NCBI GenBank assembly: GCA_900318685.1 | Contig: ONLL01000003.1 | Span: 145,013-209,012 of the forward strand | Length of the DNA: 64,000 bases | Direction: 5' to 3' | DNA from: an uncultured Prevotellaceae bacterium | GTDB taxonomy: Bacteria > Bacteroidota > Bacteroidia > Bacteroidales > Bacteroidaceae | Part shown: positions 42,220 through 50,384 of the stretch, piece by piece | Layout of the letters: each line of letters begins with the position of its first letter | How positions within the stretch are numbered: position 1 is the first letter of the stretch | Made by a program: the position numbers and the translations under genes | The notes under the pieces: model-generated | What the model saw: only the letters and a program-made list of their open reading frames with translations | What the model was told of the DNA's origin: nothing | Databases searched by the model: none

Positions 42220-43233
42220 TTATTTGCGCCAGTCGACGATGAGATGGTTGGGGTCGGCCAGTGTGGGGGTATCTACGATGTGTCCATCCTGTTCGATGCG
42301 CCAGAATTGGAGTTTGCCATTTCCATACTGATCGAAGGCATTCAGGTTGAAGCTGTGCTCATAGTCATCGCCAAAGAGTGCCGGACTGCTGACGAGGTAG
42401 TCGTAGAGGAATTGTGAGGTATGGAAACCTTCCATGTCGCTCATCTCGTAGAGGTAGGGCAGTGGTAGGCTGACGGTGAGGGCAAGGAAGGTGTCGTTGC
42501 GATGCTGCCCGTCGGCAGTCGTCGTGTGTTCTGTACGCAGTGCCACCGTCGCCGTCTCGTGGGGCTTGGCAATGGTGCGGCCTGAAAAGAGCAGGCGGAA
42601 GCGCAGCAGGTCGTTCTCCCATTCGCCTTCAGCGTTTGGTATCAGTGGCAGACTGGCCAGTGGGCCGCTGACGGCAGGGAAACGCATCTCTACCGTGAAC
42701 AGGCTCCCTTCCACACGCAGATTGGGATAGCCACTCTCCATGATGATGTGAAGGGTGTCGCTCTTCATGGTGTAACTGTTGACAACGGTGCGGTCGGGCA
42801 CGTAGCTGACGCTGATATCCTGTTGGCCGTTGTGGGCATGCCGCTGATAGTCGTAGTCGAAGGTTCGCTGCAGCACGATGGCATCGTAGTTGCCCAGTTG
42901 GACAGCGGTATGCGGGTCGATGGTGTAGACGTAGTCGCGGTCGTAGGGGTCGTGGTAGGGTGTTGCCGGCTGGAAGGCGAGCAGCGTGCCTGTGCCTCCC
43001 CAGGGCAGGCGTTGCTGGCTATGCAGGTCGTAGCTGATCGGTTCGCCCGTTTCCACGCCTACGACGTTGATGGGCTCGCCACGCTGCAGCAGGTCATTGC
43101 CGCCGGTGTCCTCTATGTAGATATAGACGGAGGGGTTGAAGGTTGTGGTAAGTATGTCGCCGATGCGTAGCTCATCGTCGTTGCTGCATGCTGCCAGGAG
43201 CACACAGCCTAGTAGGATAGGTATCTTTTTCAT
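42220..43233 (-). CDS. Lipoprotein of the receptor operon, family not recognised
   Basis: This 337-residue protein has signal and lipobox LLAAC (Cys16). The mature part begins SNDDELRIGDILTTTFNPSVYIYIEDTGGNDLL and continues as an all-beta protein of about 300 residues with no motif I can name. Bacteroidetes TonB-receptor operons often carry such surface lipoproteins. It overlaps the upstream DUF4249 gene by 4 bp, so the two are translationally coupled. Confidence 0.75.
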   Translation of the reverse strand: MKKIPILLGCVLLAACSNDDELRIGDILTTTFNPSVYIYIEDTGGNDLLQRGEPINVVGVETGEPISYDLHSQQRLPWGGTGTLLAFQPATPYHDPYDRDYVYTIDPHTAVQLGNYDAIVLQRTFDYDYQRHAHNGQQDISVSYVPDRTVVNSYTMKSDTLHIIMESGYPNLRVEGSLFTVEMRFPAVSGPLASLPLIPNAEGEWENDLLRFRLLFSGRTIAKPHETATVALRTEHTTTADGQHRNDTFLALTVSLPLPYLYEMSDMEGFHTSQFLYDYLVSSPALFGDDYEHSFNLNAFDQYGNGKLQFWRIEQDGHIVDTPTLADPNHLIVDWRK

Positions 43234-44204
43234 TCGTCAGTGTTTTGTGTTTCCACGGTAATCCATTCACTGCCTGAAGCCCAGAAGCCAGCCACGAGCC
43301 CCAGCCCACCGCTGACATTGCTGTAGGTGGGTGTGAGCTGGGCGAAGCCGCCTTGCGCCAGCTCGTTGTTCTCGATGTCGTTGATCGACTTCAGGTAATG
43401 GTAGTATTCGGGCGTAAGCCTATAAAGCTGTACTTGGAAGCGTGGATTCCGTATGCGATTTTCCAGGTGGTTGACTTTGACGTTCAGGTGGAGCGTGTAC
43501 TGCTGGCCATTGATGTCCCTGTCGTTGAAGAAATAGAAGCGCTGATAGAAATCGTTCTCAAATCCGAAGTCCTCGTCGATGGCCGTCAGCCTGTTGAGCA
43601 GGGGCTCGTCGTTGACGTACACTTGCGGCCAGTTGGCGTCGATGCCGAGGCCTTGGACGTCGCCCTTGACATGAACACGCACGGCATAGTAGTCGGTGGA
43701 GGCGGCAGGGTCGTCAAAAGTAGCGGGCAGTTGGTAGAAGTCTTGTGCGCTGCCCCAATCGGCATCATATTCCGTGATGAGGCGCACTTCCTGCAACGTG
43801 ATGGCCGTGCTTTCGGGTACGGTAGTATGGGCCTCCGCACGACCATAGTCATCATGCTCCACCAGGAGGCTGACGTGATCGCCCGTCTGATGGCTACCGA
43901 TGACGTAGAACGTGCCGTCGGCTAGTTGTTGCACCTGTCGGGGTTGGCCGTTCACGGTGTAGCTGACGCGGGCGTTGTGCAGCAGGATGGCCTTGCGGAT
44001 GTCGGTGACCTTTCGCACGCCCATGCTGTTGCTGACGCTGATGTAGGTGGTGTCGGCCTGCGAGGGGAAGCAGTAGACCACCAGCTTTGAGAGGTTTCGC
44101 AGCGAGTCGATGTCGAAGTGGTCGCGGCAGGAGGTAAGGGCTGTGGCTGCTATGATACAGCAGCATGCAAGACCGAAGAGGGGGCGTATGGTTCTTTTCT
44201 TCAT
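43230..44204 (-). CDS. DUF4249 lipoprotein, receptor partner
   Basis: This 324-residue lipoprotein (LTSC, Cys26) matches the DUF4249 pattern: LVVYCFPSQADTTYISVSNSMGVRKV, then ILLHNARVSYTVNGQPRQV and YYHYLKSINDIENNELAQGGF near the end. DUF4249 genes regularly sit directly downstream of STN or carboxypeptidase-type TonB-dependent receptors and probably form an outer-surface lid or cofactor. It begins 7 bp after the receptor stop codon. Confidence 0.87.
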   Translation of the reverse strand: MKKRTIRPLFGLACCCIIAATALTSCRDHFDIDSLRNLSKLVVYCFPSQADTTYISVSNSMGVRKVTDIRKAILLHNARVSYTVNGQPRQVQQLADGTFYVIGSHQTGDHVSLLVEHDDYGRAEAHTTVPESTAITLQEVRLITEYDADWGSAQDFYQLPATFDDPAASTDYYAVRVHVKGDVQGLGIDANWPQVYVNDEPLLNRLTAIDEDFGFENDFYQRFYFFNDRDINGQQYTLHLNVKVNHLENRIRNPRFQVQLYRLTPEYYHYLKSINDIENNELAQGGFAQLTPTYSNVSGGLGLVAGFWASGSEWITVETQNTDE

Positions 44205-44211
44205 GATCGCT

Positions 44212-46902
44212 TTAGAATTTGATGGTGTAGCTGAATGACGGGATGATGGGGATGTAGCCCCGTGTCTTTATGCGGAAGGCCTGATGTCCGGCCAGGTCGA
44301 CCTTGTTGCTTTCCAGCGGTGTGTACTCGATGTCGTTCCACAGGGTGTTCAGGTGGCAGTAGGCATTATAAACGGAGAGGTTCCAGATGCGCTCGTGGCC
44401 GTGCTTCGTGGTGTGGCGGAAGTTGAAGCCCAGGTCCAGGCGGTGGTAGGCGGGCAGGGTGATGTTGTTGGGCTGCTCGTAGATGAACTTCGTCTCGTTA
44501 CGTTCCTCGTAGTAGCTCCGCTCGCTGTAGTAGTCAGTAGGCTGCTGAGGCTTCCCGTCGGGCAGGTTGGGCATCTGCACGTACTGCGTGGGGAAAGTCA
44601 TGTGGTTGCCCGTGTGGTAGGTCCATGCAGCATACATCTGGGCCTTCTTGCTGATGTTCCAGCGCATGGTTAGGTTCAGCTTGTGTCGGTTGTCGAACTT
44701 GTCGTAGTACCATCCACCTCGGTAGAACTCGTCGAAGCGGCGCTCGTTCCAGGAGAGGGTGTAGGCCATATTGGCCTGCAGGCGTTTCCCACGATACTGG
44801 GCGTCCAGCTCCAGGCCGTAGAAACGTCCGCGCCCGTCTGTCACCTCCATGTCCCACTTTTCGGCAGGGGGCTCCAGGCCCGACCAGCTGCTGTACTGCA
44901 GCAGGTGACGCGTCAGCTTGTAGTAGGTCTCGGCCATCAGCGTCCACCGTCGTGTGGGCTGCCAGTAGATGCCAGCCGCCAGTTGGTGGGAGTGCATGGG
45001 CCGTAGGTGCTCGGTGGTGGGCACCCAGTAGTCGGTGGGCAGTTCGAGGAAAGCATTCGAAATCTTGTGCACGTACTGGGTCATCAGCGTATAGCTGGCC
45101 TTGGTCGAGAGGGTGGGCGACAGCTGGTACTTCACGGCTAAGCGTGGGTCGGCACTGGCAAGGGCCTTGCCGCCAGTAGCGAAGAGCGAGATGTTGACGC
45201 CGCCGTTCAGACTCCACCGGCTGTTGAGCGTCACCTGGTCTTCGCCATAAAGCGACAGCTCATGGGCTTGATGACGGTTGCGCCCCTCGGCACTCAGGGT
45301 GTCCGCCTGCTGGTAGCCGCCCCAAACGTGCAGCTGACTGTTGGTCTGCGGCTGGAAGAGATGGAAGGTGTAGTCGTGGCCGAAGCGTATGTGGTGGCGT
45401 GGCGACGGGCGGAAGTCGAACTCCGAGCGGTAACCCATGTCGTAGATGGTGGAGCGATACTCGTGTTCGAGGTAGGTGAGTGCCGTTGTCTCACCGGTTT
45501 CGTCATAGGTCCGGACGTCGTCATAGCTGCGCAGCGTGGCGCGGTTGTGGGTGAAGACGGCCGTGAAGTTGGCTTGCAGCTGTGGCGACAGCTGGTAGCA
45601 CCAGTCGAGGGCGGCATTGAGGTTGCCCCAGCGGAACTTGTTGTCGATGACTTCGCTATAGGCCGTCCACCCTTCGCCACCCTTCTTCTCTTGCCAGTCA
45701 TCGTGGGTCGACAGCCCGTCGTTGCCCGAGTAGAGGCTCAGGCTGAGCTGCGAACGGTCGCTCAGCGTGTGGGTCACCTTGGCATTGAGGTCGTGGAAGG
45801 CATAGTTCAGGGTGATCTTCTCCTCGTCGTTCGTGCTGTTCACAATGGCGAAGATGGGGCGGGTCAGCAGGTCGAGCCAAGAACGACGCAAGCCGATATT
45901 GAACTGGGTGCGGCTGCCCAGCGGACCGTCCATCTGTACGGAGCCGTCGAGCAGGCCGATGCGGTACGAGCCGTGCAGGTGGTCGTGGTTGCCGTCGTTG
46001 GTGCGCACGTCGACCACCGAGCTGAGCCTGCCTCCATAGCGGGCGGGGAAGCCACTCTTGTAGAAGTCGACGTTCTTCACCACGTCGACGTTGAATGCCG
46101 AGAAAAGACCCAGCGAGTGGTTGACATTGTAGAGTGGGGTGCCGTCGAGCAGGAAGAGGTTCTCGTCGTTGTTGCCACCGTGGACATAGAGTCCGCTGGT
46201 CAGCTCTACGCCTTCCTGCACACCGCTCATACGCTGCAGCGTCTTCACTACGTCGGGCGAGGAGAACAGTGCGAACTCCGTCTTGATGTCGGCCTGAGAG
46301 ATGGAGCGCTTGCCCATCTGTGTACCGAGGACGGGGGAGTTCAAGTCGCCGGTGACGACGACCTCACCCAGCTGCTGACTGGCTCTGAGATGTATGTCGA
46401 GCGTCTGGTTGTGGTGAAGGCTGATGCTATGCACCTGTTGCTCGAATCCTATGTAGGTCACGCGCAGCTGGTGGTCGCCCTGCGGCAGGGTGAGCGAGTA
46501 GTGGCCATATTCGTTAGTCATCGTTCCCTGTTGGGTGGTCAGGTCGTAGACGGTGGCATTGATCAGCAATTCCCCCTGTCCGTCACGCACGTAGCCGCTC
46601 ACGGTGTAGCTCTTCTCATTGGTGGTCTTTGCCTTCCCGGTTTTCAGCAGCACATGGTTACCTTGTATATTATAAATAATGTTCGCGTGCGTGAAAAGCC
46701 GTTCTAGTGCCTGCTCCAAGGGGAGCCCTTTCAGGGATGCACCTTTATAGGCACCGTCAAGTGGCAGCGATGAGTCGTAGACGAAGATGATGGCGTGTTC
46801 CTGTTGCAGCAGGTCCATCTGTTGCCGTATCGTTGTCTGTGCCGTGCATAGCGACAGCGATGCGATGATGAATGATATACTCAGTAATAACCGTTTCGTC
46901 AT
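44212..46902 (-). CDS. TonB-dependent receptor with STN signalling domain
   Basis: This 896-residue outer-membrane protein has a signal peptide (1-21), an STN domain at about 25-85 (LLQQEHAIIFVYDSSL, GLPLEQALERLFTHANI), a carboxypeptidase-regulatory domain at about 97-180 (VSGYVRDGQGELLINATV), a plug at about 190-290 (DVVKTLQRMSGVQEGVELTSG followed by LYVHGGNNDENLFLLDGTPL) and a barrel to the C-terminal F (SFSYTIKF). The STN domain would signal through the anti-sigma-like protein (41769) to the sigma factor (47619). The ligand is unknown; in this receptor class it can be an iron complex, a vitamin or a peptide. Confidence 0.9.
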   Translation of the reverse strand: MTKRLLLSISFIIASLSLCTAQTTIRQQMDLLQQEHAIIFVYDSSLPLDGAYKGASLKGLPLEQALERLFTHANIIYNIQGNHVLLKTGKAKTTNEKSYTVSGYVRDGQGELLINATVYDLTTQQGTMTNEYGHYSLTLPQGDHQLRVTYIGFEQQVHSISLHHNQTLDIHLRASQQLGEVVVTGDLNSPVLGTQMGKRSISQADIKTEFALFSSPDVVKTLQRMSGVQEGVELTSGLYVHGGNNDENLFLLDGTPLYNVNHSLGLFSAFNVDVVKNVDFYKSGFPARYGGRLSSVVDVRTNDGNHDHLHGSYRIGLLDGSVQMDGPLGSRTQFNIGLRRSWLDLLTRPIFAIVNSTNDEEKITLNYAFHDLNAKVTHTLSDRSQLSLSLYSGNDGLSTHDDWQEKKGGEGWTAYSEVIDNKFRWGNLNAALDWCYQLSPQLQANFTAVFTHNRATLRSYDDVRTYDETGETTALTYLEHEYRSTIYDMGYRSEFDFRPSPRHHIRFGHDYTFHLFQPQTNSQLHVWGGYQQADTLSAEGRNRHQAHELSLYGEDQVTLNSRWSLNGGVNISLFATGGKALASADPRLAVKYQLSPTLSTKASYTLMTQYVHKISNAFLELPTDYWVPTTEHLRPMHSHQLAAGIYWQPTRRWTLMAETYYKLTRHLLQYSSWSGLEPPAEKWDMEVTDGRGRFYGLELDAQYRGKRLQANMAYTLSWNERRFDEFYRGGWYYDKFDNRHKLNLTMRWNISKKAQMYAAWTYHTGNHMTFPTQYVQMPNLPDGKPQQPTDYYSERSYYEERNETKFIYEQPNNITLPAYHRLDLGFNFRHTTKHGHERIWNLSVYNAYCHLNTLWNDIEYTPLESNKVDLAGHQAFRIKTRGYIPIIPSFSYTIKF

Positions 46903-46926
46903 GATGGGTAGAGAAAGAAAACGTGA

Positions 46927-47559
46927 CTAGAATACAATGCCGACGCTGCCCTGCAGGCAGTGCATCAGTGTGGTGCTCTCCGACTTCATCCAGGTGCGCT
47001 CGCCCAGCATCATGTCTTCCGTGTCAGTCTTGTAGTGGTAGGGTTGTAGGTCATAGCCTATCTTGAAACTGATGCGACGCTTCTTGCCGGCCTTCACGCT
47101 GACGCCATAGCCAAGGTTCAGCCCAGGACAGCCCAGGAATCCAGCCTCGGCATAGAGATAGGCATGGGAGTGCTGAAGCCACGGATGCCAGCGGCCAAGG
47201 GCGAAGATGGGCACGAAATTCTCGTCCATCTGGTTGTAGACACTCAACCCCACTCCTAGGCCAACCGTCCACCTCGGGCTTAGCCTGTAGGTCTCCATCA
47301 GTAGCAGGCTATTGCCGCCATAGCTGTTGTTGAATCCGTAGTCGCCGATGATGGCATGGTTGCTTAACTTGCTTTTGCTGCTGACAAATCGCTCCTGATA
47401 GGAATCGTAGACGTGATAGTCCCACTTGTAGTGGGCGTTATAGAACATCATGTGCTGGTAGCGCAGGTCTGTTTCGAAGTGCCACTTCCGTTCTTTGGGC
47501 TCTTGAGCCAAGGCTCCTGTACAGCACAGTAACAGGATGATTGCTAAAGAATACTTCAT
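46927..47559 (-). CDS. Small outer-membrane beta-barrel protein
   Basis: This 210-residue protein has a signal peptide (1-18), then alternating beta strands: WHFETDLRYQHMMFYNAHYKWDYH, WTVGLGVGLSVYNQM, YLYAEAGFLG, RRISFKIGYDLQPYH and the C-terminal GSVGIVF. The strands and final aromatic residue fit an 8-stranded porin-like barrel. It lies between the sigma factor and the receptor. Its role is unknown. Confidence 0.75.
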   Translation of the reverse strand: MKYSLAIILLLCCTGALAQEPKERKWHFETDLRYQHMMFYNAHYKWDYHVYDSYQERFVSSKSKLSNHAIIGDYGFNNSYGGNSLLLMETYRLSPRWTVGLGVGLSVYNQMDENFVPIFALGRWHPWLQHSHAYLYAEAGFLGCPGLNLGYGVSVKAGKKRRISFKIGYDLQPYHYKTDTEDMMLGERTWMKSESTTLMHCLQGSVGIVF

Positions 47560-47618
47560 GCCTTTCTTCTATTTTCGTTTTTCTTATAAGACGCAGAAAA
47601 ACGAAAAACCCCCATCTT

Positions 47619-48107
47619 TCAGAGAAGAAAAGTGAAGAAAAACTGTTCTTTTTGGTTGCGCAGGCGTTTCAGGGCCTTGCTGATCTGGTGCTCGACGGTT
47701 TTCTCACTGAGGCCTAGGCGCTGGGATATGTCGCTATAGCTCAGCCCATCACGCTTGGACAGCAGGAAGATTTCGCGGCAGCGTGCCGGCAATGCATCGA
47801 TGGCGGCCCAAAGCTCGGCCTCATGGACTGAACGCTCTTGGGCTTCATCGTCGCTGATGGTTCCTTCCAGGTCTTCGGGAAGGATGTCGGTCTCAGCACC
47901 CTTGCTCTTTCGTAGCTGGTCGATGCAATGGTTGCGAACGGCCGTGTAGAGCCAGGCCCGGCAGTTTTCCGGCTCATCTTCCATTTCCAGCAGGCGCACG
48001 AAACAATCCTGCACCGTGTCTTCGGCAGCATCCAGATCTTTGAGATAGTGGAGCGCATAGATACACAGCGGACGGTAGTAATGACGGAAAATGAGGTTGG
48101 CTGTCAT
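47619..48107 (-). CDS. ECF-type RNA polymerase sigma factor (Bacteroides expansion family)
   Basis: This 162-residue sigma factor has region 2 at about 5-70 (LIFRHYYRPLCIYALHYLKDLDAAEDTVQDCFVRLLE, then AWLYTAVRNHCIDQLRKSK) and region 4 at about 100-155 (LPARCREIFLLSKRDGLSYSDISQRLGLSEKTVEHQISKALKRL). It is the first gene of the receptor operon and would activate it when the STN receptor is loaded. It starts 37 bp after the end of the exchanger gene at 48145, on the same strand. No clear housekeeping promoter was seen upstream. Confidence 0.9.
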   Translation of the reverse strand: MTANLIFRHYYRPLCIYALHYLKDLDAAEDTVQDCFVRLLEMEDEPENCRAWLYTAVRNHCIDQLRKSKGAETDILPEDLEGTISDDEAQERSVHEAELWAAIDALPARCREIFLLSKRDGLSYSDISQRLGLSEKTVEHQISKALKRLRNQKEQFFFTFLL

Positions 48108-48144
48108 TCAAGCAGCAGAGATATGGGGCTCTTCCCAATAAGTG

Positions 48145-49077
48145 CTATACCGCACTGGCCACGAGCCAGACCATGTAGGCCAAGAACAATATGGTGAGTA
48201 CGGCTCCCTCCCAGCGGGCGATGGTGAGCTTGGTGTTGGAGAAGAGCCAAAGCAGCAGGATGGAGCCGGTGAGCACCGAGAAGTCGACGATGGTAATATC
48301 CTTTACTTGCATAGGGCAGATGAGACCTGCTCCTCCCAGGATAAGCAGGATGTTCATCACGTTCGATCCCAGTACATTGCCGATGGCGATGCCACTATTG
48401 CCTTTGCGGGCAGCCACAACGCTTGTGGCCAGTTCAGGCAGCGAGGTGCCACCAGCCACAACGGTCAATCCGATGACAGCCTCGCTTACTCCAAGTTGCT
48501 GGGCGACAGCCGTGGCACCATTGACAAAGATGTTGGATCCCACTACCAAGCAGGCCAGTCCAATGACGAGCAGCAGCACCGACTTCGCCACGCTGTAGCC
48601 TTTTGGGGAAGCTTCCTGGTCGGCATTGCCTTTAGCCCCATGTAGTGTCAGCCACATGAAAGCCAGGAATCCCAGCATCAGCACCAGAGCATCGAGGCGT
48701 GAGACGTCGCCGTCGGCCAGTACCATCACTGCTAATAGAAAAGAGGCAACGACAGCAATGGGGATGTCTTTCTTGACTGTAGAGGGGAGAATGGTCATTG
48801 GCGCAACCATAGCAGCCATGCCAACGATAAGCATTGTATTGAAGATGTTGGACCCCACGACATTTCCTACGGCCAGGTCGGAGGTGCCTTTCAGGGCAGA
48901 TACCAGGCTGACGCAGAATTCTGGAGCCGAGGTGCCTATTGCTACAATGGTAAGGCCGATGACTATCTGCGGAATCTGCATTCGCTCCGCCAGTGCCACA
49001 GCACCATCAGTAAGGCGGTCGGCACCCCAGAGAACCAGGGTGACGCCCGCCACAATCATTAGAATCTGCAACCACAT
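48145..49077 (-). CDS. Calcium/sodium antiporter of the CaCA family
   Basis: This 310-residue inner-membrane exchanger has about ten helices in two inverted halves. The alpha repeats are GTSAPEFCVSLVSALKGTSD with GNVVGSNIFN in the first half, and GGTSLPELATSVVAARKGNS with GNVLGSNVMN in the second. The acidic residues of both (PEF, PEL) coordinate calcium. It resembles YrbG. It may share its transcript with the sigma gene downstream. Confidence 0.9.
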   Translation of the reverse strand: MWLQILMIVAGVTLVLWGADRLTDGAVALAERMQIPQIVIGLTIVAIGTSAPEFCVSLVSALKGTSDLAVGNVVGSNIFNTMLIVGMAAMVAPMTILPSTVKKDIPIAVVASFLLAVMVLADGDVSRLDALVLMLGFLAFMWLTLHGAKGNADQEASPKGYSVAKSVLLLVIGLACLVVGSNIFVNGATAVAQQLGVSEAVIGLTVVAGGTSLPELATSVVAARKGNSGIAIGNVLGSNVMNILLILGGAGLICPMQVKDITIVDFSVLTGSILLLWLFSNTKLTIARWEGAVLTILFLAYMVWLVASAV

Positions 49078-49083
49078 GGAGGA

Positions 49084-49188
49084 GTGATAAGTTAGGAGTT
49101 AGGAGTTGGGAGTGTAGAGTGAAGAATTAGGAGTTGAAAGCTCAGTGCCGACAACTCCTAACTCCTCACTTCTAACTCCTAACTCACT
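49084..49188. repeat. GTTAGGAG inverted repeat between mdh and the exchanger
   Basis: Direct GTTAGGAGTTAGGAG copies at the left are met by inverted copies CTCCTAACTCC at the right, so the stretch can fold into a long hairpin. It lies just after the mdh stop and may act as terminator. It belongs to the same repeat family as 40396-40434 and 50232-50343. Confidence 0.75.
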
Positions 49189-50181
49189 TTACAGGTTGGG
49201 ATTGATCTTGCTCCACTCAGCGATGGGAGGCACGATGTTGAGCGTGACCAGTTCGTCGCGCATCTTGCAGAGGTGCTCGTAGCTCTGGTCGAGCTTAGCG
49301 TTCTCCTCGGGTGTGCCCTGAGGAACCTCATACTTGGCGCCCTCGGCAGTCATCGTGGTCTTCATGGCCATCATGATGTGGTCGTACTTGTCGGTCTTCA
49401 CGTAAGTGCCAACGGGGAAGCGGAAAGGCTCACCGCCCATAGCTGCACGGATCATCTCGACGCTGAGGTACGAGGGGCTCTGGAACGAGCTGCGGCCACG
49501 AAGCTTGATGATAGCTGCACCACCCTTGGTGACATCGGTCTTCATCTGCTCCCACTCTTCAGCAGGGAACTCAGGCGTGCCGATGATGTCAGTCAGCTTG
49601 CGATTCTTGATGGTGACATGGCTTCCGAAGACTGCCATCTGCTCGCCGTGGCCGCCATAGGTAGCACAACCCTTGATCTCGCTCTGCAGCACACCGAACT
49701 TCTTGGCGAGTGCACTCTGCAGACGGGTGGTGTCAAGGCCAGCCAGCGTGGTCACCTGTCCGGGCTTCAGACCGCTATACAGCAGGGTCACCAGACCAGT
49801 GAGGTCAGCAGGATTGAAGATAATCACCACATGCTTCACGTCAGGGCAGAACTTCTTGATGTTCTGACCCAGCTCCTCGGCAATCTTGCAGTTGCCGGCC
49901 AGCAGGTCCTCACGGGTCATGCCCTCCTTACGGGGAGCACCGCCGCTGGAGATGATGTACTTGGCACCGGTGAAAGCCTCCTCGGCATCGGTGGTGGCGG
50001 TGATGGTGGCCTCGTCGAAGCCACTCTGGCGCATCTCCTCAGCCACGCCTTCAGGTGAGAATACATCATAGAGACACAGGTTACTGGTGAGACCCATCAT
50101 CAGAGCGCTCTGGGCCATGTTGCTGCCAATCATGCCGGCTGCGCCGACGATGACCAGTTTGTCGTTTGTCAAAAATGCCAT
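49189..50181 (-). CDS. mdh: NAD-dependent malate dehydrogenase
   Basis: This 330-residue cytosolic enzyme interconverts malate and oxaloacetate. The NAD-binding motif is GAAGMIGS (13-20); SSGGAPRKEGMTREDLL is the mobile loop with substrate-binding arginines, and YGGHGEQM holds the catalytic histidine. Its length and loop match the lactate/malate dehydrogenase type found in Bacteroidales. Its promoter is the repeat-linked -7 box at 50224. It is divergent from the aminopeptidase gene. Confidence 0.92.
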   Translation of the reverse strand: MAFLTNDKLVIVGAAGMIGSNMAQSALMMGLTSNLCLYDVFSPEGVAEEMRQSGFDEATITATTDAEEAFTGAKYIISSGGAPRKEGMTREDLLAGNCKIAEELGQNIKKFCPDVKHVVIIFNPADLTGLVTLLYSGLKPGQVTTLAGLDTTRLQSALAKKFGVLQSEIKGCATYGGHGEQMAVFGSHVTIKNRKLTDIIGTPEFPAEEWEQMKTDVTKGGAAIIKLRGRSSFQSPSYLSVEMIRAAMGGEPFRFPVGTYVKTDKYDHIMMAMKTTMTAEGAKYEVPQGTPEENAKLDQSYEHLCKMRDELVTLNIVPPIAEWSKINPNL

Positions 50182-50223
50182 AATAATTTACGATTTACGA
50201 TTTACAGTTAATTATTTCGACCG

Positions 50224-50270
50224 CAAAGTTAGTAAAAAGTTAGGAGTTAGGAGTTAGGAGTGAGGAGTTA
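50224..50270 (-). promoter_or_regulatory. mdh -7 box fused to a GTTAGGAG repeat
   Basis: The minus strand has TAACTTTG (50224-50231). The following 39 bp are GTAAAAAGTTAGGAG-type repeats. The 47-nt block is a near-exact copy of the lptF promoter (1 mismatch). Inverted copies of the repeat lie at about 50325-50343. Confidence 0.7.
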
Positions 50271-50349
50271 ATATTCCCTGTTTAACATTATTTATCCTTC
50301 AGGTGCAAAAAAACTCCCTGCTCATCACTTCTAACTCCTAACTTATTCG

Positions 50350-50357
50350 TATCTTTG
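50350..50357 (+). promoter_or_regulatory. -7 box for the aminopeptidase gene
   Basis: TATCTTTG matches TAnnTTTG and lies 27 bases upstream of the ATG at 50385. It rules out the in-frame TTG at 50355 as start. Confidence 0.6.
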
Positions 50358-50384
50358 CACAGAAATAACTATTACCTATATTCT

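Noticed and set aside
45262-46707. A 481-codon open frame on the plus strand
   Set aside because: It is antisense to the STN TonB receptor and arises from its G/C-rich third codon positions.
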